Counted from the stretch's first letter, positions 16,239 to 23,614 are shown. The stretch is 28,691 nt of DNA from Prevotellaceae bacterium (GCA_003150315.1 QAML01000050.1:1-28691); one strand, 5' to 3'. Made by a program: numbers and translations. The notes: generated by a model from the letters alone, not told the origin.

Positions 16239-16342
16239 TTTGTATGTTGTTGTCATACAGGTATTTGGAAAGGCGAAAAATACAAGGCACTTATTTTAAA
16301 ATAAGTGCCTTGTATTTTAAAATATATGCCTTATGTTTTTCG
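16239..16342 (+). repeat. Leader-plus-palindrome repeat, copy 2
   Basis: Leader TTTGTATGTTGTTGTCATAC, then AGGTATTTGGAAAGGC, then three units. The first two units form a perfect loop-less palindrome of 42 bases (16277-16318) centred between 16297 and 16298, built on ACAAGGCACTTATTTT and its complement. The third unit (TATATGCCTTATGTTTTTCG) repeats the second in degenerate form, so the first unit has two alternative partners. This is the only copy with no same-strand gene just upstream: it sits between the divergent exporter and glucokinase genes. Confidence 0.88.
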
Positions 16343-16448
16343 TTACAAGGGGAAGCGTTTTTTCAGCGTCATTACGCAGGGAAAAAGTACATGGAAATTT
16401 TTCGTACAAAAAACGCTTTTGAATGTGTGTTTTGAAATAAAAAATCGC

Positions 16449-16456
16449 TACATTTG
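16449..16456 (+). promoter_or_regulatory. -7 element of the glucokinase gene
   Basis: TACATTTG matches TAnnTTTG, 42 bases before the start at 16499. The -33 region holds only a weak GTG-type match at the right spacing. Confidence 0.55.
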
Positions 16457-16498
16457 TAAACCCTACAATACAGATAACAATTAAATAAAAATTAAATC

Positions 16499-17494
16499 AT
16501 GGACGAAATAACAAAACCCTATGTCATCGGTCTCGACTTGGGAGGTACGAACTCAGTTTTTGGAATTGTAGATGCGCGTGGTAACATCGTGGCTACCACT
16601 GCCATTAAAACTCAGGCTTATCCCGATTTCGACGACTATGTTAAGGCTTCGGTAGATGCTCTTATGCCTATTATCGACACCGTGGGCGGTATCGAAAAAA
16701 TCAAAGCCCTCGGTATTGGTGCGCCGAACGGTAACTATTACAACGGAACCATTGAATATGCTGCCAATCTCGTTTGGCAGGGCGTGGTTCCCATAGCCAA
16801 GAAGTTTGAAGAGGCTTTGGGCATTCCCGTTATAGTTACCAACGATGCCAATGCGGCAGCAGTGGGCGAATTTACCTATGGTGTGGCTCGCGGCATGAAG
16901 AACTTTATAATGATAACCCTCGGCACAGGCGTGGGAAGCGGCATCTATATCAACGGACAACTGGTGTTGGGTTGCGATGGTCTGGCAGGCGAACTCGGAC
17001 ACCTCACCGTTGTTCCCGGCGGAAGAACCTGCGGATGCGGGCGCAAGGGATGTCTTGAAACATATTGCTCTGCCACCGGTGTGGCACGCACAGCGCGCGA
17101 ATATCTCGACAAACGCGACACGCCGTCTCTGCTCCGCGACATAAAGCCGGAGGACATAACTTCTTTTGAAGTCTATAAGGCTGCTGTTGCAGGCGATGAA
17201 CTTGCAAAGGAAATCTTCGAAGTTACCGGCAGCATGCTTGGCGAGGCTTGCGCAAACTTCGCGCTCTTCTGCTCACCAGAAGCATTTATTTTCATGGGCG
17301 GTCTTACAAAAGCCGGCGACCTTTTGATGAAGCCTTTGCAGAAAGCTTACGACGAACATGTGCTTAGCGTTTACAAAGGCAAGGCAAAACTCATGCTTTC
17401 CGGCTTGAAAGACAGCGAAACTGCAGTGCTTGGTGCAAGTGCATTAGGCTGGGACAATCCTCCTCAGCCCGTTCCGTTTGAAAGCGAAATCTGA
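16499..17494 (+). CDS. glk: ROK-family glucokinase
   Basis: A 331-residue cytosolic sugar kinase of the ROK family, most likely the ATP-dependent glucokinase that feeds glycolysis. The N-terminal phosphate loop is DLGGTN (13-18) and the catalytic aspartate is D116 (TNDANAAA). The glucose-binding ELGH is at 165-168. The ROK zinc site is H168, C178, C180 and C185 (CGCGRKGCLE). No N-terminal helix-turn-helix is present, which excludes a ROK repressor. Fructokinase or N-acetylmannosamine kinase activity is possible, but length and context favour glucokinase. The leader AATTAAATAAAAATTAAATC is AT-rich, typical of starts in this phylum. Confidence 0.92.
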   Translation: MDEITKPYVIGLDLGGTNSVFGIVDARGNIVATTAIKTQAYPDFDDYVKASVDALMPIIDTVGGIEKIKALGIGAPNGNYYNGTIEYAANLVWQGVVPIAKKFEEALGIPVIVTNDANAAAVGEFTYGVARGMKNFIMITLGTGVGSGIYINGQLVLGCDGLAGELGHLTVVPGGRTCGCGRKGCLETYCSATGVARTAREYLDKRDTPSLLRDIKPEDITSFEVYKAAVAGDELAKEIFEVTGSMLGEACANFALFCSPEAFIFMGGLTKAGDLLMKPLQKAYDEHVLSVYKGKAKLMLSGLKDSETAVLGASALGWDNPPQPVPFESEI

Positions 17495-17532
17495 AAATCC
17501 GGCACAGAAACAAAACAACAGTAATAATAAAT

Positions 17533-17568
17533 GAGATGCAGCAGAAATAATGTTTTTTGCTGCATCTC
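17533..17568 (+). terminator. Hairpin between glucokinase and DUF1080 lipoprotein genes
   Basis: GAGATGCAGCA (17533-17543) pairs perfectly with TGCTGCATCTC (17558-17568) around a 14-base loop that is itself T-rich. Only TTTCTTG follows, a weak U-tract. No TAnnTTTG lies between the hairpin and the next start at 17602, so partial read-through into the lipoprotein gene is likely. Confidence 0.6.
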
Positions 17569-17601
17569 TTTCTTGAAACAAAACCTGAAAAGCCAAGAAC
17601 A

Positions 17602-18405
17602 ATGAAAAAGATTTTTGCATCGCTTTGTGTCCTCGCCCTGCTTTTTGCATCTTGCAATAAGAGTGAGGAGGCTTGGACACCGCTATTCAACGGCGAGAAC
17701 CTTGATAACTGGGAAAAATTCATAGGCCCGCCTTTCGAAGGTCATGAAGATTTGGCGGCAAACGCCGTGCCCGACAGCGTATTTTCGGTTGTGGACATGG
17801 ACGGACAGAAAGTAATAAGAATATCGGGCGAGGTGTTCGGCTCGCTTGCCACCAAGGACACAACTTTCCAAAACTTCCATGCAAGATTAGTCATGAAATG
17901 GGGAACTAAAATCACAAAGGAACTCAATTGCGGCTTTCTTTATTACGGACACGGACCTTTCGGCGCAGGATTTGACACTTGGAAATCGTGCGTAGAGTGT
18001 CAGTTGCAGCACGGAAACATGGGTGCGCTCTACATGATAGGAGAAGATATTGTTCTTAACGCAGAAACCGAAAAACAAGGCGAGGACTATGCTTACAAAC
18101 CCGGCGGAGAATCGGTTAAATTCGGCAAAACAGTGGAACGCCGCAAGATTCTCGGCGGAACGAATGCCGAGAACGAAGTGGGACAATGGAACACCGTGGA
18201 AATTTATTGCGTCGGGCAGCAGTCTGTGCACGTTGTGAACGGAAAAGTAACCATGCGCACAAACGGCATATCCACTCTTAAAGACGGCAAAGAGGTTCCC
18301 CTGACCGGCGGATGCTTCCAACTTCAGAGCGAAGGCTCCGAATTGTTTGTCAAGTCTGTGGAAATACAGCCCATAAAGGAAATCCCGGCAGAATTGTTGA
18401 AATAA
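17602..18405 (+). CDS. DUF1080 (3-keto-disaccharide hydrolase-type) lipoprotein
   Basis: A 267-residue lipoprotein: signal peptide MKKIFASLCVLALLF with lipobox FASC and the lipidated cysteine at 18. The mature part is a jelly-roll domain of the DUF1080 / 3-keto-disaccharide hydrolase family. It starts WTPLFNGENLDNWEKF, a typical entry sequence, and contains LNCGFLYYG, KSCVECQLQHGN and WNTVEIYCVGQQSVHVVNGK. Family members bind or cleave (3-keto-)glycosides and glucans outside the cytoplasm; the substrate here is unknown. The frame opens at 17557, but that start lies in the hairpin and lacks a signal peptide. It follows glucokinase on the same strand, so a role in glucoside use is plausible but inferred. 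Confidence 0.87.
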   Translation: MKKIFASLCVLALLFASCNKSEEAWTPLFNGENLDNWEKFIGPPFEGHEDLAANAVPDSVFSVVDMDGQKVIRISGEVFGSLATKDTTFQNFHARLVMKWGTKITKELNCGFLYYGHGPFGAGFDTWKSCVECQLQHGNMGALYMIGEDIVLNAETEKQGEDYAYKPGGESVKFGKTVERRKILGGTNAENEVGQWNTVEIYCVGQQSVHVVNGKVTMRTNGISTLKDGKEVPLTGGCFQLQSEGSELFVKSVEIQPIKEIPAELLK

Positions 18406-18441
18406 AAAACGCTCACGGGCGGAAAAATACCCTTAAATAGT

Positions 18442-18472
18442 GAGGCGTGTGGAACTATGTTCCATGCGCCTC
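18442..18472 (+). terminator. Terminator of the DUF1080 lipoprotein gene
   Basis: GAGGCGTGTGGAA (18442-18454) pairs with TTCCATGCGCCTC (18460-18472), two mismatched positions, 5-base loop, followed by GTTTGTTTC. The trailing T-rich segment overlaps the -33 region of the next gene's promoter. Confidence 0.7.
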
Positions 18473-18473
18473 G

Positions 18474-18507
18474 TTTGTTTCGCGTTTTATGCAAATTCGT
18501 ATCTTTG
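18474..18507 (+). promoter_or_regulatory. Promoter of the HAD phosphatase gene
   Basis: TATCTTTG at 18500-18507 matches TAnnTTTG exactly and TTTG at 18474-18477 could be the -33 element, with a 22-base spacer, slightly long. It predicts a leader of about 15-20 bases before the start at 18530. Confidence 0.65.
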
Positions 18508-18529
18508 CACCCGAAAAATAGAACCTATT

Positions 18530-19186
18530 ATGACTAAAAAACATTACTCCGCCGTAGTGTTCGACCTTGACGGAACACTTCTGAACACGCTCACCGACCT
18601 TCACGCAAGCGTAAACATAGCCCTCGACCACTACGGCATGCCGCCCAGAACCATGGACGAAGTGCGCACATTCCTTGGCAACGGATACCTTTACCTCATA
18701 GCCCACTGTGTGCCCTACAACACGCCCGACGAAAAGGTTGCCGAAGTGCTGGAGTACTTCGAAAAATATTACTATTCCCACAGCATGGACACCACATGCC
18801 CTTACGAGGGAATTCCCGAGGTTGTGGAAACTCTTGCAAAGGACGGGTACAAGCTTGCAATAGTTTCAAACAAAGGAATGGCGGCTGTAAAAGAACTTGC
18901 GGAGCATTTCTTTAAGAACACAATCAAAGTTGCCATTGGCGAAAGCAGCGATGTGCGCCGCAAACCCGCACCCGATGCCGCGCTGTTGGGAATGCGTCTG
19001 CTCGGAGTATCAAAAGAAGAATCGCTTTACGTAGGCGATTCGGAAGTTGATATAGCTACGGCAAAAAATGCGGGAATTGACTGCCTCTCTGTTAGTTGGG
19101 GATTCCGAACTAGGGAGCATCTTGAAAAGAACGGGGCAGTTGACATCATCGACAAACCATCTGAAATAGTGGATTTCCTGAAATGA
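18530..19186 (+). CDS. HAD-family phosphatase (phosphoglycolate phosphatase-like)
   Basis: A 218-residue cytosolic HAD hydrolase of the Gph/PGMB type. Motif I is VVFDLDGTL with nucleophile D12 and acid/base D14. Motif II is IVSNKG. The motif III lysine is in RRKPAPDAALLG, and motif IV is GDSEVDIATAKNAG. The alpha-helical cap lies between about residues 20 and 85. Phosphoglycolate phosphatase is the closest functional label, but related enzymes act on other small phosphate esters, so the substrate is uncertain. The frame extends upstream to 18440, but that part overlaps the terminator and promoter. The start at 18530 sits just downstream of a good -7 element. Confidence 0.88.
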   Translation: MTKKHYSAVVFDLDGTLLNTLTDLHASVNIALDHYGMPPRTMDEVRTFLGNGYLYLIAHCVPYNTPDEKVAEVLEYFEKYYYSHSMDTTCPYEGIPEVVETLAKDGYKLAIVSNKGMAAVKELAEHFFKNTIKVAIGESSDVRRKPAPDAALLGMRLLGVSKEESLYVGDSEVDIATAKNAGIDCLSVSWGFRTREHLEKNGAVDIIDKPSEIVDFLK

Positions 19187-19193
19187 AAATAGC

Positions 19194-19255
19194 AGAACGC
19201 CATAAGGCGCAATTGCATCAGTTTGCAACGGCGAAAAAAGAGTAAATTTTACCCG
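19194..19255 (+). repeat. Possible degenerate repeat copy abutting copy 3
   Basis: The segment reads ATAAGGCGCAATTGCATCAG, then TTTGCAACGGCGAAAAA, then AGTAAATTTTACCC. Its middle resembles the leader end of copy 6 (CTTGCAACGGCAAAAA) and of copy 5. It may be a decayed tandem copy with at most one short palindromic unit (GTAAATTTTAC). This is a visual alignment only. Confidence 0.35.
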
Positions 19256-19383
19256 TTTGTAAGTTGTTGTTTTTCAAACATCTGAAAAGGCAAAAAATAC
19301 AAGCCATATATTTTGAAACACAAGGCACTTATTTTAAAATAAGTGCCTTGTGTTTTTTGCAAGATGCCTTATGTTTTTTCTCG
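19256..19383 (+). repeat. Leader-plus-palindrome repeat, copy 3
   Basis: Leader TTTGTAAGTTGTTGTTTTTC, then AAACATCTGAAAAGGC, then four units. Units 2 and 3 form a perfect 40-base loop-less palindrome (19316-19355). Its outer part reads ACACAAGG/CCTTGTGT where copies 2 and 5 read ATACAAGG/CCTTGTAT, a paired change that keeps the symmetry. Units 1 and 4 are degenerate (ACAAGCCATATATTTT; AGATGCCTTATGTTTTTT). It lies between convergent genes, about 70 bases past the HAD phosphatase stop and in its orientation. Confidence 0.88.
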
Positions 19384-19440
19384 CATCCAAAAGCAGAGGA
19401 AAAATGTCTTGTTGCGCGCTTGGAATTATTGACAAAAACA

Positions 19441-19474
19441 AACCGTCCCGGGAATGAAAATCCCAGGGACGGTT
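19441..19474 (-). terminator. Terminator of the alkaline phosphatase gene
   Basis: AACCGTCCC (19441-19449) pairs with GGGACGGTT (19466-19474), continued by GGGA/TCCC inside after a single-base bulge. On the minus strand it is followed by TGTTTTTGTC. It lies 20 bases past the stop codon at 19495. Confidence 0.9.
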
Positions 19475-19494
19475 GTAGTTTCTCGACTTGTGGC

Positions 19495-20898
19495 TTAGAG
19501 CTTCAAGCCCATTGCTTTTGCAATTTTCTTTGGTATCTCTGTGTTGTCGATACGTCCGTTGTATTGTTCCGCACCTGCACCAATGGCGAAAACAGGTACG
19601 TAGCCGTTTGAATGACCACCGCTTTGCCAACCTACGAGGGCGCATTCGTCTATGATTTTCTTTGCCATCGTGGAAATTCCGTTTGTGCTGTCGTATTCGT
19701 TTTTCTGTTTGGCAGTTCCCTCCTTGGTTGTTTCGAACGATGATTGAAGTCTCTTGGTCTGGCTGTCGCTCAGCGGAAGCTTTGTCCAGAATCCGAAACC
19801 GTCGGTAAGCAATGCTTTCATGTCTTCCCACGTAGTGTTTTCTGCTCCTTTGGCTTTGAAAAGACTGTCGGCGCGGAGTGAGAAAGTGGCAGCTGTGTTA
19901 CGTTGTTCTTTAAGTTTGTCAAGGTGCAATTCATACGGACCACGTCCGAGAGCAAGTCCGCCTGTTTCGTGGTCGGCTGTTATTACGATGAGAGTTTCAT
20001 CGGGATGTTGCTTGTAGAAGTCGTATGCCACTCTCACGGCATCGTCCATGTCTATCAATTCATTGATAAAGGCGGCTGCGTCATTTGAATGGCAACCCCA
20101 GTCAATCTTTCCGCCTTCGAGCATAAAGAAGAAACCTTTTTTGTTTTTCTTCATGAGATAGTCTATGCCGCTTTCCGCAATTTGTTTAAGCGTCAGGTCG
20201 CCGGGCTTGCGGTCAAGCGCGTATGGCAGACAGCTTGTGTTTATTTTTGCAGCCTCTTCGGTTTGGAAAAGGATTATTTTGTCGGCTTTCTTTTCTTTTT
20301 TCTTGAAGTCCTGCAAGCCGCGGGCTATGGTATATCCGCCTTTCTTTGCGAGTTTATAGAGGTCTTCGTTGTTTTCCACGGGTTTCAGAAATTCCGAACC
20401 GGCAAAGAAATCGAATTTGGAGTCGATTAGCTGCAAACCTATCTTGTGATATTCGCCGCGTCCTTGGACATGTGCGTAGAAAGCTCCCGGTGTGGCGTGG
20501 TCAACCGATACAGTGGTTGAAATACCTACGGCATAACCTTCGTCGCGTGCCTCTTCGGCAATGGATTTTACGTTTGTGGTCAGGTCTTTAAGCATTCCGA
20601 GAGTGCCGTTGTGGGTTTTGTTGCCTGATGCAAGGGCTGTTCCGCCGGCGGCAGAGTCTGTAACGCCGTTTGTTCCCGATTGTGTGTTTACGAGAGCCGA
20701 GTTGGGGAAGCTCGGGAAGCACAGGGGCACGATTCCAATCTTTCCCTGCAATGCTCCGAGGTAAGTTTCGGCGGCGTTGACCTGGTTCACACCCATTCCG
20801 TCGCCAATGAAATAGAACACATACTTTGCTTTGGGCTGGGCAAACATCATGATGCCCACGAAAGCAAACGTAAGTGTTGTAATAAATCTTTTTTTCAT
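19495..20898 (-). CDS. Exported alkaline phosphatase
   Basis: A 467-residue protein with an N-terminal signal peptide (MKKRFITTLTFAFVGIMMFAQ) and a PhoA-type alkaline phosphatase fold. It releases phosphate from phosphomonoesters in the periplasm. The metal ligand aspartate is in IGDGMG (D33). The nucleophile is S82 in TDSAAGGTALASG. Further metal-site elements are SVDHATPGAF, MLEGGKIDWGCHSNDAA and TADHETGG. Length fits the family (about 450-480). It sits 88 bases downstream of another exported phosphatase-superfamily gene on the same strand, but has its own -7 element and its own terminator. No PhoB-type operator was recognised. Confidence 0.94.
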   Translation of the reverse strand: MKKRFITTLTFAFVGIMMFAQPKAKYVFYFIGDGMGVNQVNAAETYLGALQGKIGIVPLCFPSFPNSALVNTQSGTNGVTDSAAGGTALASGNKTHNGTLGMLKDLTTNVKSIAEEARDEGYAVGISTTVSVDHATPGAFYAHVQGRGEYHKIGLQLIDSKFDFFAGSEFLKPVENNEDLYKLAKKGGYTIARGLQDFKKKEKKADKIILFQTEEAAKINTSCLPYALDRKPGDLTLKQIAESGIDYLMKKNKKGFFFMLEGGKIDWGCHSNDAAAFINELIDMDDAVRVAYDFYKQHPDETLIVITADHETGGLALGRGPYELHLDKLKEQRNTAATFSLRADSLFKAKGAENTTWEDMKALLTDGFGFWTKLPLSDSQTKRLQSSFETTKEGTAKQKNEYDSTNGISTMAKKIIDECALVGWQSGGHSNGYVPVFAIGAGAEQYNGRIDNTEIPKKIAKAMGLKL

Positions 20899-20930
20899 AT
20901 TTATGTTTGTTTGGTTGTCTTTCTTGCGTG

Positions 20931-20938
20931 CAAAGTTA
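20931..20938 (-). promoter_or_regulatory. -7 element of the alkaline phosphatase gene
   Basis: CAAAGTTA on the plus strand is TAACTTTG on the minus strand, 32 bases upstream of the start at 20898. No good -33 element seen. Confidence 0.5.
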
Positions 20939-20986
20939 TGAAAACAGTGTTGCAGTTTTGTTACGACGAGGTGTTATTTTCCGTTT

Positions 20987-21898
20987 TTATTTTGCGAAAA
21001 CCTGTTTCATTGGTCTTCCTGTCCACACCTGCGGCGTTTTCAGTCCGAATATATAGGCTGTGGTTGCTGCTATGTCGTACTGCATCATGCTTTCCTTGAA
21101 TTCGCCGAGTTTTTTTACGTTCTTGCCGCATATAATGAACGGACCTTCGTATTCGAGCAACGAGCGTGCGCCGTGTCCTCTGCCCACTCCGCCGTGGTCG
21201 GTGGTAAGTATGAAAATTGTTTCGTCGTAAATTCCTGCGTCTTTGGTGGCTTGTATCACCTTGCCTATGCCTTTGTCAATTACTTTAAGCGAATCGTAAT
21301 AGGCCGGTGTGTCGTGTCCTATGGCGTGTCCCACTCCGTCGGGCTCGTCAAGGGTGGCAAAGGTTATGGCGGGCTTGTATTGCTTGATATATTCGCAGGT
21401 TTTGTTCAGTACTCCCATGACCGATGCCTCTTTTCCCTTGACCATGTATTTATAGTTGATACATGTGGTGTCGATAAGGTCGGCAATCACATCCCACCAG
21501 CCTATGTAGGCAGAGACAGCCTTCGGGTATTGCTCGTGAAGCAGTGAGAAAACCGTGGGGAGCATTCCGCGTTCGTTGGCGGTGCCTTCGGGCAGCGGGG
21601 TGGTGGGTTTGCGGGTGTTCCATTCGGTGATGCTGTGGATTTCCGTGGGACATCCGTTCCACATCGAAGCCCAGTTTATTGCGCTTGCCGTGGGAAATAC
21701 GCTGCGTTTGTGGAGAGTGTAGCTGCCGTTCTCCATAAGCGATTTTATGTTCGGTATGCCGATGGCTTTGGGTACGCTGTAAGCTCCCCAGCCGTCTGCT
21801 CCTATAAACACCACGTGCTTTGCACGCCATTTTGCATCTGCGTTTTGGAATGCCGATAAGGCTATGAATGCCGTCAGCAGGATAAAGATTTTTCTCAT
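20987..21898 (-). CDS. Exported type I phosphodiesterase / alkaline phosphatase superfamily protein
   Basis: A 303-residue protein with signal peptide MRKIFILLTAFIALSAFQNADA. It belongs to the nucleotide pyrophosphatase/phosphodiesterase branch of the alkaline phosphatase superfamily. The first metal-ligand aspartate is D35 (FIGADGWG). The nucleophile position is S72 in SVFPTASAINWASMWNGCPTEIHSI, where many relatives have Thr. Further metal sites are LDEPDGVGH and ILTTDHGGVGRGHG. It is expected to hydrolyse phosphodiesters, sulfates or phosphonates in the periplasm; the substrate is not readable. The frame extends upstream to 22111, but that part has no family similarity. The signal peptide and the -7 element at 21938-21945 set the start at 21898. 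Confidence 0.88.
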   Translation of the reverse strand: MRKIFILLTAFIALSAFQNADAKWRAKHVVFIGADGWGAYSVPKAIGIPNIKSLMENGSYTLHKRSVFPTASAINWASMWNGCPTEIHSITEWNTRKPTTPLPEGTANERGMLPTVFSLLHEQYPKAVSAYIGWWDVIADLIDTTCINYKYMVKGKEASVMGVLNKTCEYIKQYKPAITFATLDEPDGVGHAIGHDTPAYYDSLKVIDKGIGKVIQATKDAGIYDETIFILTTDHGGVGRGHGARSLLEYEGPFIICGKNVKKLGEFKESMMQYDIAATTAYIFGLKTPQVWTGRPMKQVFAK

Positions 21899-21937
21899 GG
21901 TCTTGAATTGATCAGTTATTGTATTGTACATTAAGGG

Positions 21938-21945
21938 CAAAGTTA
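21938..21945 (-). promoter_or_regulatory. -7 element of the phosphodiesterase gene
   Basis: CAAAGTTA on the plus strand gives TAACTTTG on the minus strand, 39 bases before the start at 21898. It is the same octamer as at the alkaline phosphatase and engB genes. Confidence 0.5.
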
Positions 21946-22099
21946 ACACAAAGAAATGGTTTCGTGAAATTTTTACCAAATTAAAAGGCTTTTCGCGCGG
22001 CGGCAATACCTCTTTCACTATTTCATGTGATATGCGGCAGATGCGAAAGTGAATATTTTCCGGTTTGTATCCGTTGTCTTTGCAACCGTATGCGCATTT
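21946..22099. other. Intergenic spacer upstream of the phosphodiesterase gene
   Basis: No gene is supported. The open frame on the minus strand through this stretch is an artefact of the phosphodiesterase frame staying open. I see no strong hairpin or second promoter. Confidence 0.4.
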
Positions 22100-22226
22100 C
22101 ATGAAAAACACATGGCTTGTCGTAAAAAATACGAGCCATATATTTTGAAATATGTGCCTTGTATTTTAAAATAAGTGCCTTTTATTTTTCGCAATTCCAA
22201 ACCTCTGGTAAACAATGACTTATAAA
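22100..22226 (-). repeat. Leader-plus-palindrome repeat, copy 4
   Basis: On the minus strand: leader TTTATAAGTCATTGTTTACC, then AGAGGTTTGGAATTGCG, which is almost identical to the copy 5 leader (AGAGGTTTGGAA shared exactly). Four units follow: AAAAGGCACTTATTTT, ACAAGGCACATATTTC, TATATGGCTCGTATTTTTT and ACAAGCCATGTGTTTTTC. The palindrome is less perfect here (three mismatches between the two central arms). It lies about 120 bases past the maa stop, in the orientation of maa. Confidence 0.85.
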
Positions 22227-22346
22227 GGTATAAGAAAAAGAGGTTAATTGTTTGTTTTTCAAAGTTTTACGGCTTGGAAGTACAATGTGGAGGAATTTAC
22301 GGGTGCTTGGTTGAAAAATGAATACCGTGCTGTCTTTATGTGCATA
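22227..22346. other. Spacer between repeat copy 4 and maa, with leader-like segment
   Basis: No gene or terminator is recognised downstream of maa. On the plus strand TTAATTGTTTGTTTTTCAAA (about 22242-22261), followed by a GGCTTGGAA block, resembles the repeat leader in opposite orientation but has no palindromic units after it. Tentative. Confidence 0.3.
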
Positions 22347-22937
22347 TTATTCGTTTTCCGGCTTCCCCGTGTTGTGGGCGGAGGCGGGCTTTTTGATAAT
22401 CCTGCAAGGATTCCCGGCTGCCACAACTCCGGGCGGAATGCTGTGCGTAACCACGCTGCCGGCTCCTATAACGGCTCCTCTGCCTATGGTAACGCCCGGG
22501 AGAATGCTCACATGCCCGCCAATCCAAACGTCGTCGCATATTGTAACGGGCTTGGCGGCTTCGTAACCAGCAATGCGGGTCGCCACATCCAGGGGGTGGT
22601 ATGCGGCGTAGATTCCGACCTGCGGACCAATCAGGACATTGTTTCCGATATTCACGGGCGCGGTGTCGAGAATCACGAGACCCGTGTTTGCAAAAAAGTT
22701 GTCGCCAATGTGTATGTTGTAGCCCAAGTCGCAGTGGAACGAAGGGATTATGGTGCATTTCTTACCCATACTTCCGAAAAGCGAGTGCATAACCGCGCGG
22801 CGTTCTTCGCTGCCCGAAGGCGGCAGAGAATTGAGTTTGAACACCAGTTTTCCCGCCCGGACATATTCTGCCCGCAGTTCCTCGCAGCCGAACGGCTTGT
22901 AGAGTTTGCCGGAATCGCGCAGTTCTTTTTCGGTCAT
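22347..22937 (-). CDS. maa: Maltose/galactoside O-acetyltransferase family protein
   Basis: A 196-residue hexapeptide-repeat acetyltransferase of the Maa/LacA/NodL group, which transfers acetyl from acetyl-CoA to a sugar hydroxyl in the cytosol. The N-terminal helical segment contains LYKPFGCEELRAE. The left-handed beta-helix follows: FHCDLGYNIHIGDNFFANTGLVILD, then VNIGNNVLIGPQV. Catalytic histidine H114 is in YAAYHPLD. The closing repeats are DDVWIGGHVSILPGVTIGRGAVIGAGSVV and VVAAGNPCRII. The last 15 residues (ASAHNTGKPENE) are a non-conserved tail. The sugar acceptor is uncertain. It lies 11 bases after engB and is probably co-transcribed with it. Confidence 0.9.
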   Translation of the reverse strand: MTEKELRDSGKLYKPFGCEELRAEYVRAGKLVFKLNSLPPSGSEERRAVMHSLFGSMGKKCTIIPSFHCDLGYNIHIGDNFFANTGLVILDTAPVNIGNNVLIGPQVGIYAAYHPLDVATRIAGYEAAKPVTICDDVWIGGHVSILPGVTIGRGAVIGAGSVVTHSIPPGVVAAGNPCRIIKKPASAHNTGKPENE

Positions 22938-22948
22938 GGGGTCGAAGG

Positions 22949-23587
22949 TTATTTTGCGGTGTTGAGTTGCGTGTTAATGCCGTGAATGTATTCCAACAAT
23001 TCGTCCCTGCCCGTTTTTCTAAGCGATGAAGTAGTGAACATCGGGGGAAGTTCCTCCCAAGTCTCGCCAAGGACTTTGCGCATGGCTTCGATGTTGGCTT
23101 TCATCTCTTTGTCGTTGGGGCGGTCGGCTTTTGTAAACACAATGGCGAGAGGGATTCCCTGCATTCCTGCATCGTTGATGAAATCTATGTCTATTTTTTG
23201 CGGCGCAACGCGCGAATCGATAAGAACAAAAAGGCATGTGAGAGCCTGTCTGCCGTTAACATATTGCGATATAATGCTTCCGAATTTGTCTCTGTCGGTT
23301 TTGCTTCGCCGTGCATAGCCATAGCCGGGAAGATCAACTATATACCAGCTGTCGTTAATGAGGAAATGGTTTATGAGCATGGTTTTTCCGGGGCGCGCCG
23401 AGGTCATTGCCAGTTTTTTTCTGCCACACAGCATGTTTATGAGGCTGCTTTTGCCCACGTTGCTCCTGCCAATGAAAGCGTATTCCGGCTTTCCGTCGTC
23501 GGGACACAGATTTATGTCGGTGTTGCTTATGACAAATTCCGATTTCAGAATGTCGTATTTGTTTCTTCGCGGCATGCTTTGCTTCAT
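22949..23587 (-). CDS. engB: Ribosome biogenesis GTP-binding protein EngB/YsxC
   Basis: A 212-residue small GTPase needed for assembly of the large ribosomal subunit. The motifs are in order: G1 GRSNVGKSS (40-48), a switch region TSARPGKTMLINHF, G3 DLPGYGYA, G4 FTKADR and G5 SSLRKTG. Length is typical (about 200). The frame stays open to 23758, but that part overlaps the recR promoter region and lacks family similarity. Starts at 23587 (MKQSMPRR) or 23575 (MPRRNKYD) both fit; the first is chosen because it follows the -7 element at 23615-23622 with a suitable short leader. Confidence 0.93.
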   Translation of the reverse strand: MKQSMPRRNKYDILKSEFVISNTDINLCPDDGKPEYAFIGRSNVGKSSLINMLCGRKKLAMTSARPGKTMLINHFLINDSWYIVDLPGYGYARRSKTDRDKFGSIISQYVNGRQALTCLFVLIDSRVAPQKIDIDFINDAGMQGIPLAIVFTKADRPNDKEMKANIEAMRKVLGETWEELPPMFTTSSLRKTGRDELLEYIHGINTQLNTAK

Positions 23588-23614
23588 GTTAACGGTATGT
23601 TTTATAAATATCGG

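Noticed and set aside
16020..16290. Small minus-strand ORFs in the exporter-glucokinase gap
   Set aside because: Composition is unlike the neighbouring genes, two frames overlap, and they run through the inverted repeat; no support for coding.
16277..16318. Simple rho-independent terminator
   Set aside because: The palindrome has no loop and copy 2 lies upstream of a gene in a divergent region; other genes next to copies (for example the lipoprotein gene) already have separate GC-rich terminators.
21899..22111. N-terminal extension of the phosphodiesterase by 71 codons
   Set aside because: The extension has no family-like sequence, spans the -7 element at 21938-21945 and would hide the signal peptide.
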